A stretch of DNA of 64,000 nucleotides from CALGKJ01 sp049322695 (GCA_049322695.1 JBMORW010000038.1:1-64000); one strand, 5' to 3'; counted from the first letter of the stretch, positions 1 through 8,123 are shown. The notes: a model not told the origin generated them from the sequence alone. A program made the numbers and translations.

Positions 1-567
1 CAGATTGCACATTTCCTTTGTTGAAGAAACTCCATGCCATGCTGATTTTCCATACCATTTGATGCCTTTTGGTTGAATTATATGACAAGAGGTTTTCCCC
101 TTTGCAGCCTTCTCAATCTTATCAAACACTGTCTCGTAAGGCATCAGGTAATAAGCAGCATTAGGCATATCCAAATATTCTCCCGAGAAGCTGTCCCTAT
201 TGATAAACGTATCCAGACACCTGCCATACTCCTTGAAATATAATGACCAACCGAGCCAACCATGTTCAAAGGGTGAAAGACCCGAGTAATAAGCTGTCAT
301 AGCAGCTGTTGTTGTTGAAGGATACACTGAAGTGACCTCTGCCGTTATGTTTGCTCTCAAAATATCATCTTTCTGCAGCAGGCTCTCAAGAATATCCACT
401 CCCATGCCGTCAAAAATCATCAGTACTACGTTCTTGTAATTTTTATCAAGCAGTTCCATTAACTTCTGATTCTCATTATATTTTGTATCAACACCATAAT
501 GCTTCATTACGGCAGCGATAGTATTAAGTATACTGTTGTCATAATCGGGATAAACGATATTATTCAT
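1..567 (-). CDS. Alkaline phosphatase superfamily enzyme (type I phosphodiesterase-like), 3' part outside window
   Basis: The first 189 residues of a protein whose C-terminus lies beyond the left edge. I see the two N-terminal landmarks of the alkaline phosphatase/nucleotide pyrophosphatase superfamily: a metal-ligand loop MIFDGMG (Asp about residue 53) and a Ser/Thr-rich nucleophile loop VYPSTTTAAM (about 81-90). There is no signal peptide, so a cytoplasmic location is likely. The ATG at 567 has AAGGAG seven bases upstream. It starts only 4 bp after the stop of the GNAT gene at 572, so the two probably share a transcript. Family members hydrolyse phosphate mono- or diesters; the substrate cannot be read from this fragment. 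Confidence 0.75.
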   Translation of the reverse strand, partial: MNNIVYPDYDNSILNTIAAVMKHYGVDTKYNENQKLMELLDKNYKNVVLMIFDGMGVDILESLLQKDDILRANITAEVTSVYPSTTTAAMTAYYSGLSPFEHGWLGWSLYFKEYGRCLDTFINRDSFSGEYLDMPNAAYYLMPYETVFDKIEKAAKGKTSCHIIQPKGIKWYGKSAWHGVSSTKEMCNL

Positions 568-571
568 AAAT

Positions 572-1069
572 TTACTCCTTATTAAGCACTAACCTATATA
601 GAAGCCCATCTTCTCCATCAGGATGTTGATACATATCAAATCCAAGTTTTTCAAAAATGCTTCTTGATCTTGTGTTAGCCTTATATACTTCAGCTACTAT
701 TTCTTTTGCATTGAGCTTTGCTTCTGCATGAGAGATAAAACCTTTTGTTATCTCTTTAGCATACCCCTTGTCCCAATGCAATCTTCTCAATCTGAAGCCT
801 ATTTCATACTGACCAGGCTCTGCATAGACTTTTATGAAAGCCATACCTATCTTTTCTTTACTTTTATTACATTCAATGCAGAAAACACCTATACTGCACT
901 TATCATCATAGCTGTCCATCCACTTTTTCAGTACAGTCTTACATTCATCATAAGACATAGAATCCCAGCCATTGAACTTGATACATTCGGGGTCATTATT
1001 AATATCATATATAAGGTCTATATCATTTTCCTTGAACTTTCGCAATACTAATCTATTAGTATATATCAT
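572..1069 (-). CDS. GNAT family N-acetyltransferase (RimJ/RimL type)
   Basis: 165 residues, full length for a RimJ/RimL-like GNAT enzyme, which transfers acetyl from acetyl-CoA to an amino group of a protein or small molecule. The N-terminal TNRLVLRKFKENDID is the usual opening of this subfamily. The acetyl-CoA loop is seen as RLHWDKGYAKEITKGF (about 96-111), and the C-terminal part carries ANTRSRSIFEKLGF (131-144). A GGGGGAGAGG ribosome site precedes the ATG at 1069. It is followed after 4 bp by the phosphatase-superfamily gene. The substrate is unknown. Confidence 0.85.
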   Translation of the reverse strand: MIYTNRLVLRKFKENDIDLIYDINNDPECIKFNGWDSMSYDECKTVLKKWMDSYDDKCSIGVFCIECNKSKEKIGMAFIKVYAEPGQYEIGFRLRRLHWDKGYAKEITKGFISHAEAKLNAKEIVAEVYKANTRSRSIFEKLGFDMYQHPDGEDGLLYRLVLNKE

Positions 1070-1330
1070 GAATTATACCTCTCCCCCAAAAAGCAGCTTA
1101 ATTACAGTCCTCTGCTCATCTTCAATTATCCTACTATACAAACCTGCTCATTATTACAATATCCTTAAATAATGTTATTGTCATTCATAATTTTTTTGTC
1201 AATTTATATCCTCATGTAAATGTATGAACTAAAGCAAACTTACATACTGTTTTACTGCTCAGAATGTATTATATTCTACATTTTACCAGCTAATCCTCTA
1301 TATAACTATTACAAAATATTAATTTTCAAA
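1070..1330. other. AT-rich intergenic stretch
   Basis: No open reading frame with coding character is visible on either strand between the GNAT gene and the SAP-domain gene. It contains the ribosome site of the GNAT gene and, at 1271-1288, one copy of an 18-bp sequence that recurs exactly at 11299-11316 (see findings). Confidence 0.5.
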
Positions 1331-1356
1331 AAACAAAGACCGATGCAGCTGCATCG
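1331..1356 (-). terminator. Intrinsic terminator of the SAP-domain gene
   Basis: Read on the minus strand, a perfect GC-rich palindrome (CGATGC-AGCT-GCATCG, 1341-1356) is followed by GTCTTTGTTTTTT. It lies 6 bp beyond the stop codon of the gene at 1363. Confidence 0.75.
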
Positions 1357-1362
1357 ATCCAT

Positions 1363-1974
1363 CTAGATAGTATTTGAATATTCTTTTAGTGCTGTTAAAT
1401 CACTATCCTCATACTCGTTAGTACCCGGTTGGTTTCTTTTGTACTTCCAACACTTGATTGCATCCTGAATAGTTTTTCCTTTATTTCTTTTGAAAAAGGT
1501 ACGTATATATTTATTGTATTCAAACTGAGGGTCTATTGTTTCTGTTCTCTTGTTACTCTTCTTTTCTGCTGCCAGCCTATACCATTCATTAACTGCATCT
1601 TCATATGTCATTCCAGCACTGGACTTAAGAAATCTTTGGAACTTTACGCTGAAGTGAAACTCTTTACCTATTACTGATTCAAAATATGCTCTATGCCTTT
1701 GTGTACAGCAAAAATCATCCTCAATAAGAGTATCTGGCGACAGCTCTGAATAGCCAGGTTTGCTATAACTGCGTTTTATATGAGCTTCGTGTTTCCCCGC
1801 CTTTTCTCCTGTTTTTAAAAAATGTTCGACTCTTTTGCTCAACTCCGTTTTACTTCCTGATGCAGAAATACTATTTTCTCTACAAAAGCTCATCAATTCT
1901 TCTTTCAGATAATAATATCTGACAAAAACATCCGGATCAAGCGTGTTACTTAATTTGGGTCTGCTATCCTTCAT
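1363..1974 (-). CDS. SAP-domain / DUF6434-like protein
   Basis: 203 residues. Residues about 21-56 resemble a SAP helix-extended loop-helix (LKEELMSFCRENSI..GSKTELSKRVEHFL), a small nucleic-acid-binding fold. The middle part (about 88-135, CCTQRHRAYFESVIGKEFHF and the following SSAGMTYEDAVNEWYRL) resembles the DUF6434 region found C-terminal to SAP in Bacillus and Clostridium proteins. A related shorter motif (NKGKTIQDAIKCWKYKR) follows near 165-181, so the C-terminal half may be a degenerate duplication. The ATG at 1974 has AAAGGAG seven bases upstream. The gene stands alone with its own terminator. No precise function is known; DNA binding is inferred only from SAP. Confidence 0.7.
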   Translation of the reverse strand: MKDSRPKLSNTLDPDVFVRYYYLKEELMSFCRENSISASGSKTELSKRVEHFLKTGEKAGKHEAHIKRSYSKPGYSELSPDTLIEDDFCCTQRHRAYFESVIGKEFHFSVKFQRFLKSSAGMTYEDAVNEWYRLAAEKKSNKRTETIDPQFEYNKYIRTFFKRNKGKTIQDAIKCWKYKRNQPGTNEYEDSDLTALKEYSNTI

Positions 1975-2113
1975 ATTTTATCTCCTTTGCCAATATGTAC
2001 TTATATACTAGCAAAGTCTATCTGACAGCTGTATGTCATGCTTTCGTTTGTGTACTTAATATATTAAGCTACCTTTCCTGTTATTACATCCATACTGCCA
2101 CCTACTCCAAAGG

Positions 2114-2650
2114 TTATTTTTCAACACGTTTTGCCATATAAATATCCGGCTTGCCTATTCCATTTGCATCAGGCATAACACTTACTATGGTATAGCCTAG
2201 TTTTTTATAGAATTCAAAAGGATGTCTATTATGATTCACTATATCTCTCATCTTATCATAGGTATTTTCATATAAGTCTGTGTTTGACAGCGATGTAGCA
2301 TTATTCTCATCGTCAGTTCCCAGCCAAATTGTCAAACCTCCTCGCTCACTCACTTCAGTTTCAAATTTTCTTACAAGCATACTGCCAATGCCATTAGCCC
2401 TATATTCTTTTTTGACAGCCAGAGGATGCAGCTCCCATACATTACCTCCGTATTGACTTATTCCTCCAATCCAGCCTACCGCATTATCCATATTGTCTAT
2501 TGCAGCTATACTGATTCTATCCTTATTAAAGGATTTCTCTATGTCTTTCAACCATTTCCCTGGACGGCCTTCTTCAAAGGCTTCAGTTAGTATATTATTG
2601 ATTTGCTCAATGTATTTTGTGTGAGATGGATTCAGAATTATAGTCTTCAT
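2114..2650 (-). CDS. GNAT acetyltransferase resembling AAC(6') aminoglycoside acetyltransferases
   Basis: 178 residues with a clear GNAT core: VWELHPLAVKKEYRANGIGS (71-90) holds strand beta4 and the pyrophosphate-binding loop. The C-terminal part has GLTIWLGTDDE (105-115), HPFEFYKKLGY (143-153) and a DANGIGKPDIYMAKR tail (161-175). From memory, the WLGTDDE...TSLS...HPFEFYKKLG...PDANG.GKPDI pattern is shared with chromosomal AAC(6')-like proteins. Acetylation of aminoglycosides is therefore a reasonable guess but unproven; many such proteins have other natural substrates. GGAGG precedes the ATG at 2650. It is separated by about 30 bp from the upstream small membrane protein gene. Confidence 0.8.
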   Translation of the reverse strand: MKTIILNPSHTKYIEQINNILTEAFEEGRPGKWLKDIEKSFNKDRISIAAIDNMDNAVGWIGGISQYGGNVWELHPLAVKKEYRANGIGSMLVRKFETEVSERGGLTIWLGTDDENNATSLSNTDLYENTYDKMRDIVNHNRHPFEFYKKLGYTIVSVMPDANGIGKPDIYMAKRVEK

Positions 2651-2682
2651 TTCTTACCTCCAAGCTTATGTAATGGTATGCT

Positions 2683-2991
2683 TTAAACTCTATCTATATA
2701 AGTTGTTCTGCGGCTATTTTCTTTTTTCCAACCACTTTCATTGGTATGCCACATAACTAACCCAAATAGTATACCACCAATTTGAAAGAAGATAATTCTT
2801 CCAATGATTTCTACCCAAAATACTGCAGTTGATAAAAATGAAATAGTAAAGCCATAATCCGTTATATTGCTTAGTAAGCCCGTTAATATACCTGTTAAAG
2901 TACCCCAACACAGTACCCCGTATTTTAGTATAAATCTGAGCTTTCCTTTTTCTCTCATCCTTGTCCATTCATTAAACTGTTTATCTTTCAT
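2683..2991 (-). CDS. Small membrane protein of unknown function
   Basis: 102 residues with two or three hydrophobic segments (about 23-45 and 50-85), a basic N-terminus (MKDKQFNEWTRMREKGK) and a charged C-terminal tail (ESGWKKENSRR), consistent with an integral membrane protein. I do not recognise the family. AGGGG lies upstream of the ATG at 2991. An overlapping frame is also open here (2738-2968), but it lacks a ribosome site and has a composition typical of a shadow frame. Confidence 0.6.
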   Translation of the reverse strand: MKDKQFNEWTRMREKGKLRFILKYGVLCWGTLTGILTGLLSNITDYGFTISFLSTAVFWVEIIGRIIFFQIGGILFGLVMWHTNESGWKKENSRRTTYIDRV

Positions 2992-3001
2992 TCTGCTACC
3001 C

Positions 3002-3139
3002 CTAACTTATCTTCATTTCATACAATGCAAAAGCACAATCACCAAGCATCAGCTTATCCACTTTTATAAATCCATATGACTCATAAAGCTCATTCAATCG
3101 CTTATTGTCCCATCCGGTATCAAGTCTCAGATATTTTAT
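3002..3139 (-). pseudogene. 3' remnant of a GNAT acetyltransferase
   Basis: In a frame different from the upstream methyltransferase, about 43 residues ending in a stop at 3002 read KYLRLDTGWDNKRLNELY followed by ESYGF and a short C-terminal tail. The 'LRLDT...N..L..LYES.GF' signature is the C-terminal signature of GNAT acetyltransferases. No upstream part of the gene remains. The fragment overlaps the last codons of the methyltransferase at 3120, which suggests that a deletion joined the two genes. The methyltransferase now ends with residues encoded by the remnant's DNA in another frame. Confidence 0.7.
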
Positions 3140-3770
3140 ACCCCTCTTTTGCACTCAAGTTTTTTGCTGTCATCAAGAATATCGGATATTCTCTTTCCGT
3201 TCCATCCTTAAGCTTCTTTTTATTCATATAACAAACACTACTGTTAATATTAACAAACCCTTTCCTCTCAAGCTTTTCCTTCAGATATTTCTGGTTAAAG
3301 CCATTATGTGGAACATATTCATCACCATGAAAAGAGCCGTCCTCCTCATCCAAATCAGCAATGCATATATACCCTGATTGGTTAAGCATTCTATAGAAGG
3401 CATTAATAACCATATCAATATTATCAATATGATGAAGTGCCAGCAGCGTGTAAATGATATCGTACTTATCGTTTATATCTGTTACTTCTGTCAGATCCAT
3501 CAGCTTTGGCATCATATTGTTAATTCCGGCAGCCTTAATCTTTTCGCTCAGAACATTGAGCATGCCTTGTGAATTGTCACATAGCGTTACGCTTTTCAAG
3601 TATGGCTGAAGATAAAAGCTTAATAAACCAGTTCCGCAGCCGTATTCTAATGCATTCATATTATCCAGATCTGGAATAGCTTTTATTATCTCATTTCCTA
3701 TTGTATTTGCTCTTTCTAATCTTCTTGGTTCATTATCCCAGGTTAATGCTAATTCATCAAAGTTTTCCAT
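3120..3770 (-). CDS. Class I SAM-dependent methyltransferase
   Basis: 216 residues. The SAM-binding motif I is LEYGCGTGLLSF (41-52). An acidic motif II is visible in the SVTLCDNSQGML segment, and a YDIIYTLLALHHI motif follows near 110. The N-terminal FDELALTWDNEPRR is typical of UbiE/MenG-like small-molecule methyltransferases. The C-terminus (ending KISET) runs into DNA that in another frame encodes a GNAT remnant, so the natural C-terminus may have been altered. It is 15 bp downstream of the GNAT gene at 3786 and probably co-transcribed with it. The substrate is unknown. Confidence 0.85.
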   Translation of the reverse strand: MENFDELALTWDNEPRRLERANTIGNEIIKAIPDLDNMNALEYGCGTGLLSFYLQPYLKSVTLCDNSQGMLNVLSEKIKAAGINNMMPKLMDLTEVTDINDKYDIIYTLLALHHIDNIDMVINAFYRMLNQSGYICIADLDEEDGSFHGDEYVPHNGFNQKYLKEKLERKGFVNINSSVCYMNKKKLKDGTEREYPIFLMTAKNLSAKEGYKISET

Positions 3771-3785
3771 TGAAACACTTCCAAA

Positions 3786-4295
3786 TCATAATATTTTAAT
3801 ATATCTTAAGTCCTTAATGTCTCTACCTACGTCTATAATTCTTGTTTTACTGTCGTGCTCAAAGCCTGTTTGCTCATAAAACTGCCTTGCTCGTTCGTTT
3901 TGCTCAATAACCCATAGACTTACCCTCTTATAACTATTCTGGCGAAACTTATCTAAAGCCCATTTCATTAACAGATTACCATACCCATGTCCCCACATGG
4001 ATGGTATTATGTATATCCTTAAAATTTCTACTACAGAATCATTCAAATCTTCGTCCATGCTTGCTCCATATGTAAGAATCCCTACAGGATTATTTCCGTC
4101 ATGCATTATTACATTAACTCTTGAGCTATCGCTTGCTTCTTTAATAAATCCTTCTCTTCTTTTTGAATATGAAAATATATTATCTAATACTCCGTCAGGA
4201 ATAATTCCCCTAAAAGCTGCTTGATATGACTGTGAATATACTAATGCAAATGAATCTGCATCCTCTAGAGTTACATATCTTATAATTGCCTCCAT
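3786..4295 (-). CDS. GNAT family N-acetyltransferase
   Basis: 169 residues with the standard GNAT order: an N-terminal EDADSFALVYSQSYQAAFRGIIP helix region, the acetyl-CoA loop in RIYIIPSMWGHGYGNLLMKW (93-112), and a C-terminal ERARQFYEQTGF motif (134-145). The sequence opening resembles Gram-positive GNATs that have a 'SWQ.AYRGIIPD..L' stretch. AGGAGG lies seven bases before the ATG at 4295. It is upstream of, and probably co-transcribed with, the methyltransferase at 3120-3770. The substrate cannot be inferred. Confidence 0.85.
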   Translation of the reverse strand: MEAIIRYVTLEDADSFALVYSQSYQAAFRGIIPDGVLDNIFSYSKRREGFIKEASDSSRVNVIMHDGNNPVGILTYGASMDEDLNDSVVEILRIYIIPSMWGHGYGNLLMKWALDKFRQNSYKRVSLWVIEQNERARQFYEQTGFEHDSKTRIIDVGRDIKDLRYIKIL

Positions 4296-4428
4296 TTGAT
4301 GTCCTCCTGATTTTTTTGCTTCTATTAGCTTAAATACTTATTATACTGGCTGTAGGGCACAAGTCTGGAAACACCTCTAAGTAACCCCATGAATAAAGTC
4401 GCTATAACAGTAAATCCCCTAAATCAAA

Positions 4429-4911
4429 CTACCATCTACTATCCAGCTTGTCGGAATAAAATTCTATAGCCCAGCTGTAAGTTTTTATATTCTTATCCTC
4501 AGATGTATCAGCAATTATTCTTAATAATATTTCCATAGCTCTAGAGTATTGACCTAAATTGTAAAGAGTCATTGCATAAAAAACCTGTAAGTCTAGATTG
4601 TCGGGGAATTTTTTCATCCCTTCTTCAAATACAGATTTAGACTTTTCGTACTCACCTATTGCTCTGTATGTACTGCCCAGACCTAAATAAGCTCCCTCCA
4701 AAGCCTCTCCAGCCAAACCGTTCTCTATAGCTGCTTCATAATATGGAACTGCCTCAGTTTCCCTTCCCAGTACATCATGACACCATGCACATTGATAATT
4801 AGCTATAGGATCTCTTTCATTAATAGTAATTACTGACTTCAATATATATATCGCCTCTTCTGCTTTATCACTCTCGCGTAGTAATATAGCTTTTTCAATA
4901 TCTTTATTCAT
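4429..4911 (-). CDS. Tetratricopeptide repeat protein
   Basis: 160 residues made of about three to four TPR units: residues about 2-35, 36-70 (ANYQCAWCHDVLGRETEAVP), 72-108 (AYLGLGSTYRAIGEYEKSKS) and 109-142 (FYAMTLYNLGQYSRAMEILL). TPRs mediate protein-protein contacts. There is no signal peptide or catalytic domain. Its ATG overlaps the stop of the decayed alpha/beta hydrolase (ATGA at 4908-4911), so it was once translationally coupled to that enzyme. Translation initiation may now depend on a ribosome site within the remnant (GAGGAG about ten bases upstream). Confidence 0.75.
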   Translation of the reverse strand: MNKDIEKAILLRESDKAEEAIYILKSVITINERDPIANYQCAWCHDVLGRETEAVPYYEAAIENGLAGEALEGAYLGLGSTYRAIGEYEKSKSVFEEGMKKFPDNLDLQVFYAMTLYNLGQYSRAMEILLRIIADTSEDKNIKTYSWAIEFYSDKLDSRW

Positions 4912-5383
4912 AAAGCCTGCTCCTCAGTCTCTTTATAAGATGCTTTCATATTTTCACATTTTGTTAAAAAACCCAACATGATTTCATTAAACTCATCTAC
5001 AGCATCCAGATTTGTTACATGTGCAGCATCTTTTATAATTTTGGTTTCACAGTCTTTGTAGTATTCTTTCCAGTATTTCATATAACATAGCCGCCCATTG
5101 ATAGTCCTATCAGAACAACACTATCACAGTTCTCTGCCAAAAGTACATTTCGCAAATCCTCTGCTGCCTCTTTTACAGTGAAGCTTTCACATGGTCTTGA
5201 TTATCCGTGTCCACGCACATCAATGTTTATTACTGTATAATTTTTACTTAAATAGTCAAACTGAGGCTCCCACATTCTACGGTTTACACCATAGCCGTGA
5301 ATTAACACAACAGCAGTTTTATTTTCATTCTTCACACAGTCATAATAAACCGCGCAATTGTTTGAGAAAATACTCTTTTTCAT
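4908..5383 (-). pseudogene. Decayed alpha/beta hydrolase
   Basis: The N-terminal 60 residues are clearly an alpha/beta hydrolase: AVVLIHGYGVNRRMWEPQF (oxyanion HG motif) and INIDVRGHG. An in-frame TAA (5201-5203) follows GHG. Reading through it continues as SRPCESFTVKEAAEDLRNVL and then VVLIGLSMGGYV, the nucleophile elbow G-x-S-x-G, before another stop. About 100 residues are then missing, and a C-terminal piece ending at 4908 has IIKDAAHVTNLDAVDEFNEI, the catalytic-His region. So there is one nonsense codon plus one large internal deletion. The best start is the ATG at 5383, nine bases after AGGAGG; GTG 5392 and ATG 5389 are alternatives. Confidence 0.85.
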
Positions 5384-5475
5384 TGACATCACCCTCCTCT
5401 AACTATTTATTTTAAAACTGATACTAAATTATTAATCAGCACATATCTGATTCATAACATTATAATTAAAATATT

Positions 5476-5652
5476 CTATTGATTTTTAAGTAGTAATTTT
5501 ACATCTTCAATAGTATAGAGTACAAACTTTTCCTCTTTTGCTGCTGTATTAAAATTATTATAATGCGCTTTTAGCTCCTTAAAGTCAGTTATAGGATTAT
5601 CTTTAAACTGCACTTATAGCAGCCTTATATGCTCCGAATCAGCCAAGGTCAT
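5476..5652 (-). pseudogene. Short unrecognised gene remnant with an internal stop
   Basis: Between the hydrolase remnant and the Nudix gene one minus-strand frame reads MTLADSEHIRLL, a TAA, then 45 further residues (VQFKDNPITDFKELKAHY ... EEKFVLYTIEDVKLLLKNQ) ending at 5476. The composition after the stop is protein-like (amphipathic, Lys/Glu rich). This suggests the tail of a gene inactivated by a nonsense mutation and 5' loss. The family is not recognised. No ribosome site precedes the ATG at 5652. Confidence 0.4.
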
Positions 5653-5671
5653 TGTTCGACTTATATGATTT

Positions 5672-6160
5672 CTAATATTTGTATAGGAGCTCAAAATAGT
5701 CGCTACCATAATCAAAAAATACTCCTTCACTGATCATCTGCTGAATTTCTTCCTTACTGAAGTATTTTACATCACTTACTTCTTCCTCCTGCAGTCGAAG
5801 CTCATCTATGTGAACATCTGCTTTTACAAGCCAAATATCATGAAAAGCATTTTTTCTTTTTATTCTTGCAATCTGCATTAATGTGTATTTTTCGATGTCC
5901 AGACCAATCTCCTCTTTTGCTTCTCTTACAGCTGCCTCCCTGCTTGTTTCTCCTGATATGGCAGAACCACCCGTTGAAGCCCATATCCCTGGCAGCAGCT
6001 TTAGGCTTTCAGCCCTTTTCTGTATCAAATACCTGTTATTGCTATCCTTTATCCATATGTTTACCACTAAATGGTATTCACCATCATTCAATTTTTTCCC
6101 CCTTTCAATAGTTCTCCCGGTCAAATTGCCTTTATCATCAAGAACATCCCATAACTCCAT
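5672..6160 (-). CDS. Nudix hydrolase of the isopentenyl-diphosphate isomerase-like (YfcD) type
   Basis: 162 residues from the ATG at 6160, chosen because AAAGGAG sits seven bases upstream; the longer frame to 6235 has no ribosome site and adds a non-conserved leader. The Nudix box is GSAISGETSREAAVREAKEE followed by IGL, matching Gx5Ex7REUxEExGU. The preceding ELWDVLDDKGNLTGRTIERG and YHLVVNIWIKDSNNRYLIQKR are typical of the YfcD/IDI-like subfamily. These enzymes hydrolyse nucleoside diphosphates linked to other groups, but substrates of this branch are poorly known. It lies 84 bp downstream of a methyltransferase start-to-stop unit and appears to be a separate unit. Confidence 0.85.
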   Translation of the reverse strand: MELWDVLDDKGNLTGRTIERGKKLNDGEYHLVVNIWIKDSNNRYLIQKRAESLKLLPGIWASTGGSAISGETSREAAVREAKEEIGLDIEKYTLMQIARIKRKNAFHDIWLVKADVHIDELRLQEEEVSDVKYFSKEEIQQMISEGVFFDYGSDYFELLYKY

Positions 6161-6244
6161 AAAGAACTCCTTTACCTGCATATTTACTTTAATCATGTAT
6201 ATAGGTTTATATTTATATCTGTTCACCATTTTCAAATTTCTCGA

Positions 6245-7039
6245 CTAACCTATCTTTAGCAATCTCAGTATGATAACAGGAGGTATTTTATCCCAATCAA
6301 ATTGCCTGTTCTCATTTACTATATTGAACACCGGCTCGGAAACGCCGTTTATAGCAAAACCTGCCTCGAAGCATGTATTAAGTATTTCATATAATGGCCT
6401 ATGATAATACAGCTGTGGAGATGGCTGATTTATAATTGCAAACCCCTCATATACACATGGGTTTATATAATCAAATATTTGTATTCCGTATCTTGTACGA
6501 ACACTATCTCCCAGGTCTTCTGTTTCTGTTATCTTTCTCATACCCGGTAATTGAAAACAGGGATGCATGGTTGAGAAAACGAATGTTCCCCCAGTTTTAA
6601 GCAGTCTGTGTACCGAATTAAATAAAGGAGCAATATCAGATATATCCATTATGGCCATATTTGAAACTGCTTTATCGAAGGGTCCAGCACTGCTTAAAGC
6701 TAGTATTTCATTGGCATTAGTTGCATCTATAACATGGAAATCTATCTTATCCAGATAAGCAGAGCAGCGTTTTCTTGCATTTTCTATCATTTTCTCACTA
6801 TAGTCAAAAGCAGTTACTTTTGCTCCAAGTTCAACTAATCTTCTGGAAAAATTACCATTACCACAAGCTATATCAAGTATCTTTTCGCCATCCTTCACTG
6901 AAAGCAGCTTTTCCGTGTCCGGCCTTATGATTTCTCTGTGAAATCTGTTGCTGTGCTCTCCCATTCTTTCATCCCAGCAGTCGGCGTTATCCTCCCACCG
7001 TCTTCTGCTATCCTCAGTTGTTTCCTTCCAATTACTCAT
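6245..7039 (-). CDS. Class I SAM-dependent methyltransferase
   Basis: 264 residues. Motif I is ILDIACGNGNFSRRL (54-68), followed by an acidic motif II in AKVTAFDYSEKMIE and a post-motif near VSNMAIMDISDI (about 126-137). The N-terminal WEDNADCWDERMGEHSNRFH and the C-terminal FSTMHPCFQLPG and NQPSPQLYYHRPL stretches match clostridial methyltransferases of the UbiE/COQ5-like group. GTAGGAG precedes the ATG at 7039. It is probably soluble and cytoplasmic. The acceptor substrate is unknown. Confidence 0.85.
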   Translation of the reverse strand: MSNWKETTEDSRRRWEDNADCWDERMGEHSNRFHREIIRPDTEKLLSVKDGEKILDIACGNGNFSRRLVELGAKVTAFDYSEKMIENARKRCSAYLDKIDFHVIDATNANEILALSSAGPFDKAVSNMAIMDISDIAPLFNSVHRLLKTGGTFVFSTMHPCFQLPGMRKITETEDLGDSVRTRYGIQIFDYINPCVYEGFAIINQPSPQLYYHRPLYEILNTCFEAGFAINGVSEPVFNIVNENRQFDWDKIPPVIILRLLKIG

Positions 7040-7255
7040 TTAAACTCCTACCCCCATTCTATCTGTTAATTTGACAATGCAATAAAAGCTATCCCCCAAA
7101 AAATAAATATTGAGATGGCTCTTCGTTATCTAAATAAAGAATATCCACTTCACAGTTATATATATTTTCAAAGATATTTTATACAAGGTTATAGTTTCTT
7201 GTTTTGAAACACTCTCTTAATAAATCAAGATACCAGATAAACTGGACCTCTTTTC

Positions 7256-7771
7256 TTATATCAACCTGTTATTTTGATTATTCTGTGTCAGCAGCTTCAT
7301 AATCCTGAGTCCATCACTTGGAATTCCTGACAACCCTCCAAAACACTTGGGATATACCACCGGGATTACAGTGCTGATAAACAACCAGCCATTTATTGCT
7401 GCGCTTGGAAAGGTTATTATATCATAATCAAATATTCTATAAGCAGTAAAGAAAATCAGCAAAAATAACAGTGATACTAAAGGTCCGCCGGCATAACAAT
7501 ACATTCTCACCTTATCATTGATGCAAACTTTATGACTGTTGTAAAAGATACGTCCAGTTAATAGAAAAGGAAAATCTGCATAAATTGCTAATCTCTTTAT
7601 AGTAAATACCTTCTTCTCATTACCGATTTGTCTTCCAAGCTTAATAGATACATATGCATCAGAGTATAAAAGCAACGGTAAGGCATGTCCAAGTTCATGC
7701 ATAAATGTAAATATTACAGCAACTGTATAGTATAACAGGAAATTTGATAAGAAATTGCTGATAGGATTCAT
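7256..7771 (-). CDS. M50-like (site-2 protease fold) membrane metalloprotease
   Basis: 171 residues with an N-terminal membrane helix containing HELGH (25-29), the zinc-binding motif of M50 proteases, and a late segment LSGIPSDGLRIMKLL (147-161) that could supply the third zinc ligand (Asp153), like the NPxDG motif of site-2 proteases. Other hydrophobic segments lie at about 66-77, 92-112 and 125-140. It is shorter than typical M50 enzymes and has no PDZ domain. The gene downstream of an unknown membrane protein (start 8123) is separated by only 25 bp, suggesting one transcript. Actual protease activity is inferred only from the motif. Confidence 0.65.
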   Translation of the reverse strand: MNPISNFLSNFLLYYTVAVIFTFMHELGHALPLLLYSDAYVSIKLGRQIGNEKKVFTIKRLAIYADFPFLLTGRIFYNSHKVCINDKVRMYCYAGGPLVSLLFLLIFFTAYRIFDYDIITFPSAAINGWLFISTVIPVVYPKCFGGLSGIPSDGLRIMKLLTQNNQNNRLI

Positions 7772-7796
7772 ATAATCCCTCCTGATGCTTATTTCA

Positions 7797-8123
7797 TTAA
7801 AAAACTGTACTCCAATCTAACAAAGGAAAGCCATTTATGCCATATCCCATAATAGCTGTTACAAGTCCAAGCATTCCTACTGCAAATAGTAAAATCCCCG
7901 CAAGCCTCCTATCCTTTACCACTATATTTCGGGCAATAAAAGAAGGTTTATTGGTAAAAAGCAAGTATAAAGAATTATACAGTATCAGGATAGAAATAAC
8001 ACCTCTAAAAAGCACACCAATAAGTACTTTATGTTCCTGAAGTACAAATATAAGTACTGTAAGCAATATACATACAATACCTCCGACAATATTAATAATA
8101 TTGTGCAGCCTCCAAAACTTCAT
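7797..8123 (-). CDS. Small integral membrane protein, unknown family
   Basis: 108 residues with three predicted membrane segments (about 9-29, 32-54 and 72-97) and a short cytoplasmic loop carrying ARNIVVKDRRLAG. No catalytic motif is seen. AGGGGGAG lies upstream of the ATG at 8123. It sits 25 bp upstream of the M50-like gene, so it may be its partner or substrate, but this is only positional. Confidence 0.6.
   Translation of the reverse strand: MKFWRLHNIINIVGGIVCILLTVLIFVLQEHKVLIGVLFRGVISILILYNSLYLLFTNKPSFIARNIVVKDRRLAGILLFAVGMLGLVTAIMGYGINGFPLLDWSTVF

Noticed and set aside
2738..2968. 76-residue overlapping frame inside the small membrane protein gene
   Set aside because: No ribosome site and starts inside the other gene; the 102-residue frame at 2683-2991 is the better choice.
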